In this document: in pieces, positions 17,642-25,937 of the stretch
How positions within the stretch are numbered: position 1 is the stretch's first letter
How the letters are laid out: each line of letters opens with the position of its first letter
Source: Nitrospirota bacterium
GTDB taxonomy: Bacteria > Nitrospirota > Thermodesulfovibrionia > Thermodesulfovibrionales > UBA9159
Reading direction: 5' to 3'
NCBI GenBank assembly: GCA_023475105.1
Contig: JAMCWJ010000025.1
Location: 1 to 41,288 of the forward strand
Length of the DNA stretch: 41,288 nucleotides
Position numbers and translations under genes: made by a program
Notes under the pieces: model-generated
The model's input: only the letters and a program-made list of their open reading frames with translations
What the model was told of the DNA's origin: nothing
Databases searched by the model: none

Positions 17642-18717
17642 TGCATACCGTAACGTTGATCCCCGGAGACGGGGTAGGGCCGGAAATTTCGGAAGCCGCA
17701 AGAAGGGTAATAGAGGCTGCAGGGGCGCCCGTACGGTGGGAGGTGCAGGAGGCCGGCGAGGAGACGTACAGAAGGGAAGGGACTCCGCTCCCGCAGCGGG
17801 TCATCGATTCGATCAGGAAAAACAGGGTTGCGCTCAAAGGCCCCGTGACGACCCCCGTAGGCACCGGCTTCAGGAGCGTGAACGTCGCCCTGAGACAGGC
17901 CCTGGACCTGTATTGCTGTCTGAGGCCCTGCAAAAGCTTTAAGGGTGTGAGGTCCCGGTATCGGGAGGTGGACCTTGTCATCATCAGGGAGAACACCGAG
18001 GACCTTTATGCGGGGATCGAATTTCGAAAGGGCGACGCGGATACGGAGAAGCTCATCGGGTTTGTGGCGGAAACCACGGGAAAGACGATACGTCCCGATT
18101 CGGGGGTGAGCATAAAGCCGATTTCCGTCTCTGCGAGCAGGCGGATCGTCGAATTCGCCTTTGAATACGCAAGGAAACACAACCGGAGAAAGGTGACTGC
18201 CGTACATAAAGCCAATATAATGAAGTATTCGGACGGGCTCTTCCTTGAGGCTGCGCGGGAAGTCGCATCGCAAAATGCGGATATCGGATTCGAAGACAGG
18301 ATTATCGACAACATGTGCATGCAGCTTGTCCAGAAGCCCGAGAGCTATGATGTACTCGTCCTGCCGAACCTTTACGGCGATATCATTTCGGATCTTGCCG
18401 CGGGTCTTGTCGGCGGGCTCGGCGTTGCTCCGGGCGCCAACATAGGGGAGGGGATTTCCCTCTTCGAGCCGACCCACGGAAGCGCTCCGAAATACAAGGG
18501 CTTGAATAAGATAAACCCCATTGCTATGATATTATCAGGAGTGATGATGCTTGAACATCTCGGTGAAACAGATGTAGCGGCAAGGCTGGAGAGAGCGGTC
18601 GCCTCGGTCATAGAGGAAGGCAGGGACGTCACCTATGACATGAAACCTGCTCCCGACGATCCTTCCGCGGCGACCACTTCGCGGGTTGCGGACGCTATCA
18701 TCGAGAGGCTGAGCTAG
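17641..18717 (+). CDS. icd: isocitrate dehydrogenase (beta-decarboxylating dehydrogenase family)
   Basis: The 358-residue enzyme belongs to the isocitrate/isopropylmalate dehydrogenase family. Isocitrate is favoured by the substrate loop [16 protein letters not shown], with S79 and N81 followed by R85, R95 and R116. Isopropylmalate enzymes lack the Ser-x-Asn. K190 and the metal aspartates in YGDIISD complete the site. In the cofactor loop, [15 protein letters not shown] has K284 and Y285 where NADP-dependent E. coli Icd has Lys and Tyr, while NAD enzymes usually have Asp-Ile. NADP use is therefore likely but not certain. It starts on an ATG overlapping the stop of the deleted synthase gene. 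Homoisocitrate dehydrogenase is a weaker alternative. It is short compared with E. coli Icd (416) and similar to thermophile and archaeal-type enzymes. Confidence 0.88.
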   Translation: MHTVTLIPGDGVGPEISEAARRVIEAAGAPVRWEVQEAGEETYRREGTPLPQRVIDSIRKNRVALKGPVTTPVGTGFRSVNVALRQALDLYCCLRPCKSFKGVRSRYREVDLVIIRENTEDLYAGIEFRKGDADTEKLIGFVAETTGKTIRPDSGVSIKPISVSASRRIVEFAFEYARKHNRRKVTAVHKANIMKYSDGLFLEAAREVASQNADIGFEDRIIDNMCMQLVQKPESYDVLVLPNLYGDIISDLAAGLVGGLGVAPGANIGEGISLFEPTHGSAPKYKGLNKINPIAMILSGVMMLEHLGETDVAARLERAVASVIEEGRDVTYDMKPAPDDPSAATTSRVADAIIERLS

Positions 18718-18818
18718 TCGTTTACATGGAAACCGACTGTTCGCCGAAGAGGAAGCCCCGCATTATGGCCGGCAGAAGAGCGAACGCCGGGAACTTCCTT
18801 CCCCCGCGCTGAGCGCAT

Positions 18819-20147
18819 ATGTGGTTCGACCTTTTCCTGATTATCATCTTTATCCTCCTGAACGGTCTTTTTGCCGCGGCCGAGATCGCCGTCGTCACGG
18901 CGAGAAAAAGCAAGGTGAAGCAGCTCATGGAAGAGGGCAACAAGTCGGCCGAGATCCTTTATCGGTTTCAGTCGAAGCCGGACAGGTTTCTCGCGACCAT
19001 CCAGATCGCGATCACTCTGGGCGGCGTCCTGGCATCGGCCATCGGCGGCGCGGCTGCTATCCAGACGATCAAGCCGGTCATCAGCGGACTGCCCTATAAA
19101 GCCGTCGCTGCTTACAGTGACGCGATATCGATCGGCATCGTCACCGTCTTTATCACCTACTTCGCCATGGTCTTCGGCGAGCTGATACCGAAATCGGTGG
19201 CCCTTTCCCATCCTGAGGAGATAGGGCTGAGGATAGCGAAGTTCGTCGAGGGATTCTCCCGGGTCGCCTGGATTTTCGTAAAGGTGCTGACCTTCAGCAC
19301 GAACCTGCTGCTCAAGCCTTTCGGGAAAAAGACCTTCACCGAGAGGGCCTACGTGACCGAGGAGGAGGTGAAGATGCTGATCATGGAAGGCGGAGAACAG
19401 GGCGTGTTCGAGCCGACGGAACAGGAACTCATCCACAGCGTTTTCGAGTTCACCGACATGTCGGCAAAGGAAGTGATGGTGCCGTCGACGCGGATGGTGA
19501 CGATAAGTCTCACGATGACCGTGGATGAGGTGAAGGCCAAGATCGCGGAGGAACAGTTCTCGCGGTACCCTGTGGTGGGAAAAGATGTCAACGATATCAG
19601 GGGGATTCTCTATGCGAAGGACCTGCTGAACGCTCTGGCGAAGGGAGAAGTGGACATACGGAGACTCGTCAAACCGCCCTTCTTCATTCCCGAGACGATG
19701 AAGATCAGCAACCTCCTGAGGGAGATGCAGAAGAAGAGGGTCCACATGGCGCTCGTGATCGACGAATACGGCGGTGTTTCGGGCCTTGTGACGATGGAAG
19801 ATCTCATCGAGGAGATAGTCGGCGAGATACGGGATGAATACGATACCGAAAGTCCCGTGATCCAGCTGAGCGAAGATACGTATGTGATCGATGCTTCGAT
19901 CAGCATCAAGGACCTCGATGACGATTACCATATCGAGATACCGGAGTCCACGGAATATGAGACACTGGGGGGGTTCGTTCTCGCGACCCTCCAGAGGATC
20001 CCCAGGACCGGCGACATCGTCGAGATCGATGAGAAAAGGATAACGGTGTCGGAGATGGTCGGCAGGAGGATCGCGAAGGTGAAGCTCGAGATCCTTCCGG
20101 AGAAAAGACCCGTGGAAGAAAAGGGCGTGCCGGGAGGAGCGGCGTGA
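18819..20147 (+). CDS. CNNM/CorC-family (hemolysin-like) membrane protein
   Basis: The 442-residue protein has an N-terminal DUF21/CNNM membrane domain with about four hydrophobic segments (2-22, 62-85, 105-130 and around 145-165, containing NGLFAAAEIAVV and GELIPKSVAL). Two CBS domains follow (about 210-335), with the family sequence VHMALVIDEYGGVSGLVTMEDLIEEIVGEI. A CorC_HlyC domain (about 350-430) ends the protein. Homologues are linked to Mg2+ or Co2+ export and to magnesium homeostasis; the hemolysin name is historical. The ATG at 18819 is fixed by an in-frame TGA just upstream. No Shine-Dalgarno is evident. The 101-base gap after icd contains no gene. Confidence 0.92.
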   Translation: MWFDLFLIIIFILLNGLFAAAEIAVVTARKSKVKQLMEEGNKSAEILYRFQSKPDRFLATIQIAITLGGVLASAIGGAAAIQTIKPVISGLPYKAVAAYSDAISIGIVTVFITYFAMVFGELIPKSVALSHPEEIGLRIAKFVEGFSRVAWIFVKVLTFSTNLLLKPFGKKTFTERAYVTEEEVKMLIMEGGEQGVFEPTEQELIHSVFEFTDMSAKEVMVPSTRMVTISLTMTVDEVKAKIAEEQFSRYPVVGKDVNDIRGILYAKDLLNALAKGEVDIRRLVKPPFFIPETMKISNLLREMQKKRVHMALVIDEYGGVSGLVTMEDLIEEIVGEIRDEYDTESPVIQLSEDTYVIDASISIKDLDDDYHIEIPESTEYETLGGFVLATLQRIPRTGDIVEIDEKRITVSEMVGRRIAKVKLEILPEKRPVEEKGVPGGAA

Positions 20148-20236
20148 GGGGGTCTGAGCTGCGAAGCATGAGCATCATGCCCCCGTTGGGCGTCCTCACG
20201 CAGAGCCGATGATGGATTTCGGGCGCGGGATGACGA

Positions 20237-20265
20237 TTTACTAATTTCGGCGTTTCGTTTATAAT
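20237..20265 (+). promoter_or_regulatory. promoter of mdh, suggesting a leaderless mRNA
   Basis: TTTACT (20237-20242), a 17-base spacer, and a perfect TATAAT (20260-20265) form a strong promoter. The start site would fall near 20272, only about four bases before the ATG at 20276. A hairpin GCATG-AGCAT-CATGC lies upstream at 20166-20180, in the gap after the CNNM gene; it has no U-tract. Confidence 0.6.
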
Positions 20266-20275
20266 GTACAACTCG

Positions 20276-21202
20276 ATGAGGAAGAAGGTATCTATTATAG
20301 GGGCGGGTCATGTGGGAGCGTCGACTGCTCAGCTGGTAGCTCATGAGGGGGTCGCCGACATTGTGCTCTGTGACATTGCGGAAGGGTTACCGCAAGGAAA
20401 GGCACTTGATATCGTCGAGGCATGTCCCCTCTGGAATTCTTCGGTTTCGGTGAAGGGGACGAACAGCTACGACGACACCGCAGGCTCGGATGTGATTGTC
20501 ATCACTGCAGGCATCCCGCGAAAGCCGGGGATGAGCAGGGACGATCTCCTGAAGACGAATGCAGGCATCGTGAAGGGCGTTGCGTCGGAGACCTCGAAAT
20601 TGTCTCCCGATGCGGTGATCGTGGTGGTTACCAATCCGATGGACGTGATGGCCTATGTCGCATGCAAGATGTCGGGCTGCGATCCTCACAAGGTCTTCGG
20701 AATGGGGGGGGTCCTTGACTCTGCACGGTTCAGAACGTTTATCGCCTTCGAACTCGGTGTTTCCCCTGCCGATGTCGAGGCGCTCGTAATGGGGGGGCAT
20801 GGGGACCAGATGGTCCCGATGACGAGGTTCACGACGGTGAAAGGGATACCAATAGCCAAGATGCTCGCGCCGGACAAGATCGCCGCCCTGATCGAGAGAA
20901 CGCGGAACGGCGGCGCCGAGATTGTGTCGTTTCTCAAAACGGGGAGCGCATATTACGCGCCGGCGGCCTCGGCGTACCAGATGATAAAGGCGGTACTTTT
21001 CGACGAGAAGAGAGTCCTGCCCTGCTCGGCCTATCTGAAGGGGCAGTACGGGGTGGATGGCGTCTACGTCGGGGTACCCGCCGTCATCGGAGCGCGCGGG
21101 CTTGAACGGGTGGTCGAACTCGAGCTGAACGAAGAGGAGAAAAGGGACCTCGACAAATCCGTTGCCGCAGTAAAGGCTCTCATCGAAAAACTTACCCTCT
21201 GA
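20276..21202 (+). CDS. mdh: malate dehydrogenase (NAD-dependent, LDH-like type)
   Basis: MDH interconverts malate and oxaloacetate in the TCA cycle. The 308-residue product has the Rossmann motif IGAGHVGAS, D33 after beta-2 (NAD preference), and R82 and R88 in IPRKPGMSRDDLL. R82 marks malate rather than lactate dehydrogenase, which has Gln there. D148, R151 and catalytic H175 in GGHGDQMV complete the site. I chose the ATG at 20276 because an earlier in-frame ATG at 20264 lies inside the -10 box and could not be on the transcript. There is no Shine-Dalgarno. With icd 1.5 kb upstream it forms a small TCA-cycle group. Confidence 0.96.
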   Translation: MRKKVSIIGAGHVGASTAQLVAHEGVADIVLCDIAEGLPQGKALDIVEACPLWNSSVSVKGTNSYDDTAGSDVIVITAGIPRKPGMSRDDLLKTNAGIVKGVASETSKLSPDAVIVVVTNPMDVMAYVACKMSGCDPHKVFGMGGVLDSARFRTFIAFELGVSPADVEALVMGGHGDQMVPMTRFTTVKGIPIAKMLAPDKIAALIERTRNGGAEIVSFLKTGSAYYAPAASAYQMIKAVLFDEKRVLPCSAYLKGQYGVDGVYVGVPAVIGARGLERVVELELNEEEKRDLDKSVAAVKALIEKLTL

Positions 21203-21286
21203 ATTTGTTGCAAGGAATGCGATATCGGCCGTCAAATCCTACGGGTGCCGAAGCCATTGCCGCGTCGGCATGCAAAATTCCAGTAG

Positions 21287-21424
21287 GGTGCTGCGAAAGT
21301 GTTATTTGCCGTTTTTTCGTCATTCCCGTGCGGATCGGGAATCCAGTGTTTTCAAATAATTCTGGATGCCCGCTTTCGCGGGTATGACAGTATAGGATTC
21401 AATCACGAGACTTTTTCAACAGCC
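21287..21424. repeat. MITE-like palindromic element with GTCATTCC core
   Basis: An inner palindrome runs from GTCATTCCCG (21319) to CGGGTATGAC (ending 21388). Its arms GGGAATCCAG (near 21338-21347) and CTGGATGCCCG (21362-21372) pair, so it could fold into one long hairpin. Outer ends are imperfect inverted copies: GGTGCTGCGAAAGTG at 21287-21301 and the complement of AGACTTTTTCAACAGCC at 21408-21424. It encodes no protein and lies in the 258-base gap between mdh and ndk. This looks like a small non-autonomous mobile or dispersed element. Confidence 0.55.
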
Positions 21425-21460
21425 TGTGAGAACGAAATTCTAAAAGGAAGGAAGCCTTGC

Positions 21461-22201
21461 ATGAACAGAGAAGAAATCGAGCAGACACTGATACTCATAA
21501 AACCGGATGCGCTGAAGAATTCGTTGACGGGATACGTCCTTTCCCAGCTTTCGGAATTTCATACCGGCCTGCGTTTTGCGGGGGCGAAGATCGTCCACGT
21601 CAACAGGATGCTCGCCGAGGAGCACTATGCCGAGCACAGGGGCAAACCCTTTTATCCTTCGCTGATAGAGTACATCATGGGGATGATCCATTATCCGGAC
21701 GATCCGGGAAGGCGCAGGGTGATCGCGCTCGTATATCAGGGCGGGGACGCGGTGAACAAGATTCGGGACATCTGCGGACCCACGAACCCCCACGTTGCCC
21801 GTGAAAGGAGGCCGGGATGCATTCGCGCACTCGGCACCGTCGTTCCCCTGAAGGACGCCGCAGGAAACGATATCGGCGAAAGGATGGACAATCTTATCCA
21901 TGCTTCGGCTACGCTCGGCGAGGCCGAGCGTGAGATAAAGCTCTGGTTCAGGCCCGCTGATTTCCCCCCCTTTATGCGCTCCTTCCCTACGGAAATGAAC
22001 GAAGATGATCATTATTATTTCAGGGGCGGCAGGCTTTCGACGGAGCACGAGCCGGGCGGTGTCTGCCTGGTCGCTCCTGGCGACGTCCTCTGGAAGTCTG
22101 ATGCCGATGCGCTGCGTTCACTGCGCCGGGGTGAGCCGGCGCCTGCTTCCCTGGGAGCGGTAGCGGCCAAGTATCTCATCAACTACGAGGCGGAAAGATA
22201 A
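21461..22201 (+). CDS. ndk: nucleoside diphosphate kinase, enlarged form
   Basis: NDK transfers the gamma-phosphate between nucleoside triphosphates and diphosphates through a phosphohistidine. Family features are the N-terminal QTLILIKPDAL with K14 and the catalytic H147 in NLIHASATLGEAEREIKLWF. The normal signature NxxHGSDS is altered: A replaces G and A replaces D. At 246 residues it is about 100 longer than classical NDKs, with an extra segment around 55-85, another before the histidine, and a C-terminal extension of about 80 residues. The ATG at 21461 follows AAGGAAGGA; the open frame further upstream runs into the repeat element. Activity seems likely because the histidine is kept, but is less certain than for a standard NDK. 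Confidence 0.87.
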   Translation: MNREEIEQTLILIKPDALKNSLTGYVLSQLSEFHTGLRFAGAKIVHVNRMLAEEHYAEHRGKPFYPSLIEYIMGMIHYPDDPGRRRVIALVYQGGDAVNKIRDICGPTNPHVARERRPGCIRALGTVVPLKDAAGNDIGERMDNLIHASATLGEAEREIKLWFRPADFPPFMRSFPTEMNEDDHYYFRGGRLSTEHEPGGVCLVAPGDVLWKSDADALRSLRRGEPAPASLGAVAAKYLINYEAER

Positions 22202-22254
22202 GAAAAGCCTAACGCGCCGCAAGCGCGCCGTTCGCGGCCTCCCATTGCCTTCGG

Positions 22255-22284
22255 TTGACATTCGTCACCGAAAAGCATTATCAT
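22255..22284 (+). promoter_or_regulatory. promoter of clpC
   Basis: TTGACA (22255-22260), an 18-base spacer, and TATCAT (22279-22284) form a near-consensus housekeeping promoter. The start site near 22291 would leave a leader of about 11 bases that consists almost only of the Shine-Dalgarno AGGAGGAC. I see no CtsR- or CIRCE-type operator. Confidence 0.6.
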
Positions 22285-22301
22285 TTTTTTAGGAGGACGC
22301 G

Positions 22302-24743
22302 ATGTTTGAGAAGTTCACTGAAAGAGGAAGAAAGATCATCATTTATGCAAGGGAAGAGGCCGAGAAGAGACAAAACGATTACCTCGGAACGGAGCACCTC
22401 CTTTTAGCGCTCCTCAGGGAAGAAGACAGCCTTCCCGTCGCCATACTGAAGAAGATGGGTCTTTCGATAGAAGACCTGTACATGGAGATCGAGAGAAATC
22501 TGCCGTCCGGAACCAACATCCTCACCTTCGGAGACATCCCTTTTACGCCGCGCGCCAAGAAGGTCCTTGAACTCGCGGTCGAGGAAGCGCGTCTCCTTGG
22601 GCACAACTATATTGGGAGCGAGCACCTTTTGCTCGGGCTTATCAGGGAAGAAGAGGGAATTGCGGGAAAGATCCTGAGGGCTTTTGGGGCAAACCTGCTG
22701 GGAGGACGACAGCTGACGATAAACCTTTCCCTGAGGACCCAGACCCATGTGAAGGAGAAGAGAAGCACGACCCCGGCCCTCGACGAGTTCGGCCGCGATC
22801 TTGCCCAGCTTGCGCGGTCGGGAAAGCTCGACCCTGTGATCGGCAGAGAAGACGAGATAGAGCGCGTCCTTCAGATACTCGGCAGAAGGATCAAGAACAA
22901 CCCGGTGATTATCGGGGAGCCCGGTGTCGGCAAGACAGCAATTGTCGAGGGGCTGGCGCAAAGGATCGTGGCGGGCGAAGTCCCGGAGAACCTTCTCGGC
23001 AAACGCATTGTATCCCTCGATCTCGGAGCACTTATCGCCGGGACCAAATACAGGGGACAGTTTGAAGAGCGGCTGAAGATCGTCATGAAGGAGATCACGC
23101 AGTCCGACAACGTCATTCTTTTTGTGGATGAACTGCATACGCTTATCGGCGCGGGTGCGGCAGAAGGATCCGTCGATGCCTCGAGCATGCTGAAACCGGC
23201 CCTTTCGAGGGGAGAGATACAGTGTATCGGCGCCACGACTCCGGACGAGTACCGAAAGTACATAGAGAAGGACGGGGCCATGGAAAGGAGGTTCCAGCCG
23301 ATCTACGTCCAGCCGCCCTCGGCCGGCGCCACGACGGACATCCTCAAGGGTCTCAGGAACCGGTACGAGGCACACCACAGGGTGAAGATCAGTGATGAAG
23401 CGATCGAGGCTGCGGTGAAATTGTCCGACAGGTATATTGCGGACAGGTATCTTCCCGACAAGGCGATCGATGTGATCGACGAGACGGGTTCGAGGATAAA
23501 GCTGAAACGCTACATGCCGCCCGTTGAACTGAAGGAGATGGAATACGACCTCGCGAGACTCTCGAGGGAAAAGAACCTTTACGTAAAGCTCCACGATATC
23601 GAGAGGGCGACGTCGACGCGCGGAGAGGAAGACAGGCTCAAGCGGATGTACGACCAGACGCAGCGGAAATGGAAGGAAGACATGAACAGAGAAATTCCCG
23701 TCGTCAAGGAAGAGGACGTTGCCTATACGGTTTCGAAGATGACGGGTGTTCCGCTGTTCAAGCTGGAGGAGCGAGAATCCGAAAAACTGATACGGATGGA
23801 AGATGAGCTGCACAAGAGGATCATTGCCCAGGACGAGGCGATTCGCGCCATTGCGAAGGCGATACGGAGGTCGAGGGCCGGCATCAAGGACAAAAGGAAA
23901 CCGATAGGCTCATTCTTTTTCCTCGGACCCACAGGCGTCGGGAAAACTGAACTTGCGAAGGCCCTGGCCGAGTTTCTCTTTGACGACGAGAACGCGCTTA
24001 TCAAGATCGACATGTCGGAATACATGGAGCGGTTCAACGTGTCGAAGCTGACCGGCGCGCCTCCGGGATATGTGGGGTATGAGGAGGGCGGCCAGCTGAC
24101 GGAAAAGATACGGAAGCGGCCTTATTCCGTGGTCCTCTTTGATGAGATAGAAAAGGCACATCCCGATGTGTTCAACGTTCTGCTGCAGGTCCTCGACGAG
24201 GGCGTGTTGAGCGACAGCTACGGCAGGAAGGTCGATTTCAAGAATACCGTTATCATTATGACCTCGAATCTCGGCGCGCGGATCATCGAAAAGGCTACGC
24301 CTCTCGGCTTCCAGCGCTCCGCTGCGGGCGATATCTATCAGACGATGAAGGATAATGTGTTGAATGAGCTCAGGAGGACTTTCAACCCCGAGTTCCTGAA
24401 CCGCGTCGACGAAATCGTGGTCTTCCACTCACTGGAGAAGGAACATCTCATGTCGATTATCGACCTGCTCATAGAGGAGTTGAACAAGCAGCTGATGGAG
24501 CATGGCCTTTTCGTCGAACTGGACAGGGAGGTGAAGGAGTGGATCATAGAGAAGTACTATCAGCCTTCCTACGGCGCGAGGCCGATGAGGCGGGCTATCC
24601 AAAAGGAGATAGAAGATCCGCTCTCGGAATATCTGCTGAAGGGCAGGTTCAAGGCGGCGCACAAGATCAGAGTGACCCTGGAGGCGAACACGCCGGTGTT
24701 CGCTGAAGCCGATGACGCGGCTATGCTGTCGGGAGTCAACTGA
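22302..24743 (+). CDS. clpC: ATP-dependent Clp protease ATPase subunit ClpC
   Basis: ClpC is a two-ring AAA+ unfoldase that feeds proteins to ClpP and can act as a chaperone. The 813-residue protein has two N-terminal Clp-N repeats (about 1-145), the first AAA domain with Walker A GEPGVGKT (205-212) and Walker B ILFVDELH, and a middle coiled-coil/UVR-type region (about 400-460). The second AAA domain has Walker A GPTGVGKT (about 541-549) and the [13 protein letters not shown] pore-loop region, and a C-terminal D2-small domain ends it. Its opening [16 protein letters not shown] is typical of ClpC rather than ClpB or ClpA. It starts after AGGAGGAC. No mcsA/mcsB/ctsR genes adjoin. Confidence 0.97.
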   Translation: MFEKFTERGRKIIIYAREEAEKRQNDYLGTEHLLLALLREEDSLPVAILKKMGLSIEDLYMEIERNLPSGTNILTFGDIPFTPRAKKVLELAVEEARLLGHNYIGSEHLLLGLIREEEGIAGKILRAFGANLLGGRQLTINLSLRTQTHVKEKRSTTPALDEFGRDLAQLARSGKLDPVIGREDEIERVLQILGRRIKNNPVIIGEPGVGKTAIVEGLAQRIVAGEVPENLLGKRIVSLDLGALIAGTKYRGQFEERLKIVMKEITQSDNVILFVDELHTLIGAGAAEGSVDASSMLKPALSRGEIQCIGATTPDEYRKYIEKDGAMERRFQPIYVQPPSAGATTDILKGLRNRYEAHHRVKISDEAIEAAVKLSDRYIADRYLPDKAIDVIDETGSRIKLKRYMPPVELKEMEYDLARLSREKNLYVKLHDIERATSTRGEEDRLKRMYDQTQRKWKEDMNREIPVVKEEDVAYTVSKMTGVPLFKLEERESEKLIRMEDELHKRIIAQDEAIRAIAKAIRRSRAGIKDKRKPIGSFFFLGPTGVGKTELAKALAEFLFDDENALIKIDMSEYMERFNVSKLTGAPPGYVGYEEGGQLTEKIRKRPYSVVLFDEIEKAHPDVFNVLLQVLDEGVLSDSYGRKVDFKNTVIIMTSNLGARIIEKATPLGFQRSAAGDIYQTMKDNVLNELRRTFNPEFLNRVDEIVVFHSLEKEHLMSIIDLLIEELNKQLMEHGLFVELDREVKEWIIEKYYQPSYGARPMRRAIQKEIEDPLSEYLLKGRFKAAHKIRVTLEANTPVFAEADDAAMLSGVN

Positions 24744-24788
24744 CAGGCATTTCGCCACGTCCCCGTGCTTTTTTTGATACACAAGCCT

Positions 24789-24797
24789 TGGTATAAG
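24789..24797 (+). promoter_or_regulatory. possible extended -10 promoter for the thioredoxin gene
   Basis: TGGTATAAG fits the extended -10 pattern TGnTATAAT with one mismatch. The start site near 24804 would put a hairpin at the very 5' end of the leader. A TTGATA at 24774-24779 is too close to be its -35. Confidence 0.35.
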
Positions 24798-24808
24798 CAT
24801 ACTTCACG

Positions 24809-24826
24809 TGCGGGAGTTCTCCCGCA
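24809..24826 (+). promoter_or_regulatory. perfect hairpin in the leader of the thioredoxin gene
   Basis: TGCGGGAG (24809-24816) and CTCCCGCA (24819-24826) pair perfectly around a two-base loop, eight bases before the Shine-Dalgarno GGAGGT (24835-24840). There is no U-tract, so it is not a terminator. It could stabilise the transcript or affect ribosome access. Confidence 0.45.
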
Positions 24827-24847
24827 TGAACTTCGGAGGTAGCGAAA

Positions 24848-25375
24848 CTGAAAGCGAAAGTCCTGATCGCCATCGCGGTTATTCTTGCCGTTGTTCTCGT
24901 CCTCCTTTTGGGGAGCAGGAGGGAGAAGGCTGCGCTGCCGAGGGCGATAACCGGGCTTAATGCCCCCGAGCTTGCAGTCAGCGATGTGACGGGAAAGCCC
25001 CTGAGCCTCTCCGACCTGAAAGGCTCGGTCGTGTTCGTCAATTTTTGGGCGACATGGTGCGATCCGTGCAGGGAGGAGATGCCTTCCCTCCAGAAGCTGT
25101 ACAACCGGTTCAGGGATCAGAAGGGATTCCGGATGGTGACGATCCTTTACCGGGACGATTACGGGAAGGCTGCGGAGTATCTGAAAAAGAACGGTTTCGA
25201 TTTTCCCGTGTTTGTCGACAATCGCCGGACGACGGCGAGGTCCTATGGGGTGACGGGGGTCCCTGAGACGTACATTGTGGACAAGAACGGCGTTCTCAAG
25301 GACAAGGTGATAGGCCCTGCTGACTGGATGTCGGCACAGGCGATGGCGCAGATAGCCGAACTTCTCAAGCAATAG
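24848..25375 (+). CDS. membrane-anchored thioredoxin-like protein (TlpA/ResA type), CTG start
   Basis: The 175-residue protein has an N-terminal signal anchor (KAKVLIAIAVILAVVLVLLL, about 2-22) and a periplasmic TlpA/AhpC-type thioredoxin domain with the active site WATWCDPC (C71 and C74). The cis-proline follows in GVTGVPETYIV. It likely keeps exported thiols reduced, for example during cytochrome c maturation. The only start that keeps the anchor is CTG at 24848, seven bases after GGAGGT (24835-24840). No ATG, GTG or TTG occurs in frame until TTG at 24908, which would delete the membrane segment and lacks a Shine-Dalgarno. It follows clpC after about 100 bases and precedes a DUF4416 gene. 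Confidence 0.87.
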   Translation: MKAKVLIAIAVILAVVLVLLLGSRREKAALPRAITGLNAPELAVSDVTGKPLSLSDLKGSVVFVNFWATWCDPCREEMPSLQKLYNRFRDQKGFRMVTILYRDDYGKAAEYLKKNGFDFPVFVDNRRTTARSYGVTGVPETYIVDKNGVLKDKVIGPADWMSAQAMAQIAELLKQ

Positions 25376-25385
25376 TCCTGCGAGG

Positions 25386-25910
25386 ATGGGAAAGCCTTCA
25401 TCCGTCGAGACCGTCCTTCTTTTCGTCGGTGCCCTTTACCGGAACAGGGAATATCTCGCGCGTGCGAGAGAGGCTCTGCGTGCATTGTTCGGAGAGGTCC
25501 TCTTCGAAAGTCCGGAACTGCCGTGGAGCTATTCCGACTACTATGAGGAGGAACTCGGATCGCCGGTCACAAGGACGTTCTTCTTTTTTCAGAACCCCGT
25601 GGATCCGTCCACGCTTGCCGATATTAAGCTCGGGACGAATGCGCTGGAGGAGGAATTGGCGACTGACGGGAAGAGGAATATCAACCTCGACCCCGGATAT
25701 CTCACGCCGTACAACGTTGTTCTCGCATCGACAAAGAACTATTCCCACCGCATTGCCCTGGCGAAGGGGATATTTGCAGAAGTCACTCTCCTGTTCAGAG
25801 ACGGCGCCTACCGGCCTCATTTGTTTACTTATGCGGATTATGCAAGCGAGGCCTATCGCATGCTCTTCGAGCGGGCGAGGAAGTCGTTGAGGGCACGTCA
25901 ACGGGAATGA
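25386..25910 (+). CDS. DUF4416 family protein
   Basis: The 174-residue protein matches the DUF4416 family from memory: an opening GKPSSVETVLLFVGALY, then ELPWSYSDYYEEELGSPVTRTFFFFQ, then LADIKLGTNALEEEL, and a central INLDPGYLTPYNVVLAST followed by HRIALAKGIFAEVTLLF. The family has no assigned function that I know of. No membrane span or signal peptide is visible. It starts ten bases after the thioredoxin stop and may be co-transcribed. Its last codons lie inside a perfect inverted repeat (25899-25926). Confidence 0.9.
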   Translation: MGKPSSVETVLLFVGALYRNREYLARAREALRALFGEVLFESPELPWSYSDYYEEELGSPVTRTFFFFQNPVDPSTLADIKLGTNALEEELATDGKRNINLDPGYLTPYNVVLASTKNYSHRIALAKGIFAEVTLLFRDGAYRPHLFTYADYASEAYRMLFERARKSLRARQRE

Positions 25911-25926
25911 CCTGTCATTCCCGTTG
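25899..25926. repeat. perfect 13-bp inverted repeat between convergent genes
   Basis: CAACGGGAATGAC (25899-25911) and GTCATTCCCGTTG (25914-25926) are exact reverse complements separated by CT. The left arm contains the DUF4416 stop codon, and the end of the minus-strand PAS/PilZ gene lies 12 bases beyond. The right arm shares GTCATTCCCG with the element at 21319. No T-tract is present, so it would be an atypical bidirectional terminator or a member of the GTCATTCC repeat family. Confidence 0.7.
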
Positions 25927-25937
25927 TGCGGGATGCT

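Noticed and set aside
17641-18717. leuB (isopropylmalate dehydrogenase)
   Set aside because: The substrate loop contains RSVNVALRQ, the Ser-x-Asn pattern of isocitrate enzymes, not the leucine-binding loop of LeuB.
18714-19931. 405-codon open frame on the minus strand over the CNNM gene
   Set aside because: It is antisense to a clear CNNM/CorC gene. The His/Arg/Asp-rich sequence is typical of a shadow frame.
20276-21202. L-lactate dehydrogenase
   Set aside because: R82 occupies the position that is Gln in lactate dehydrogenases, and the IPRKPGMSR motif is that of malate dehydrogenases.
21299-21460. 54-residue N-terminal extension of ndk
   Set aside because: The extension is read through the palindromic repeat element and lacks a ribosome site, while the ATG at 21461 has a good one and matches the family start.
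22404-23813. 469-codon open frame on the minus strand over clpC
   Set aside because: It is antisense to clpC, with no recognisable motif and no ribosome binding site.
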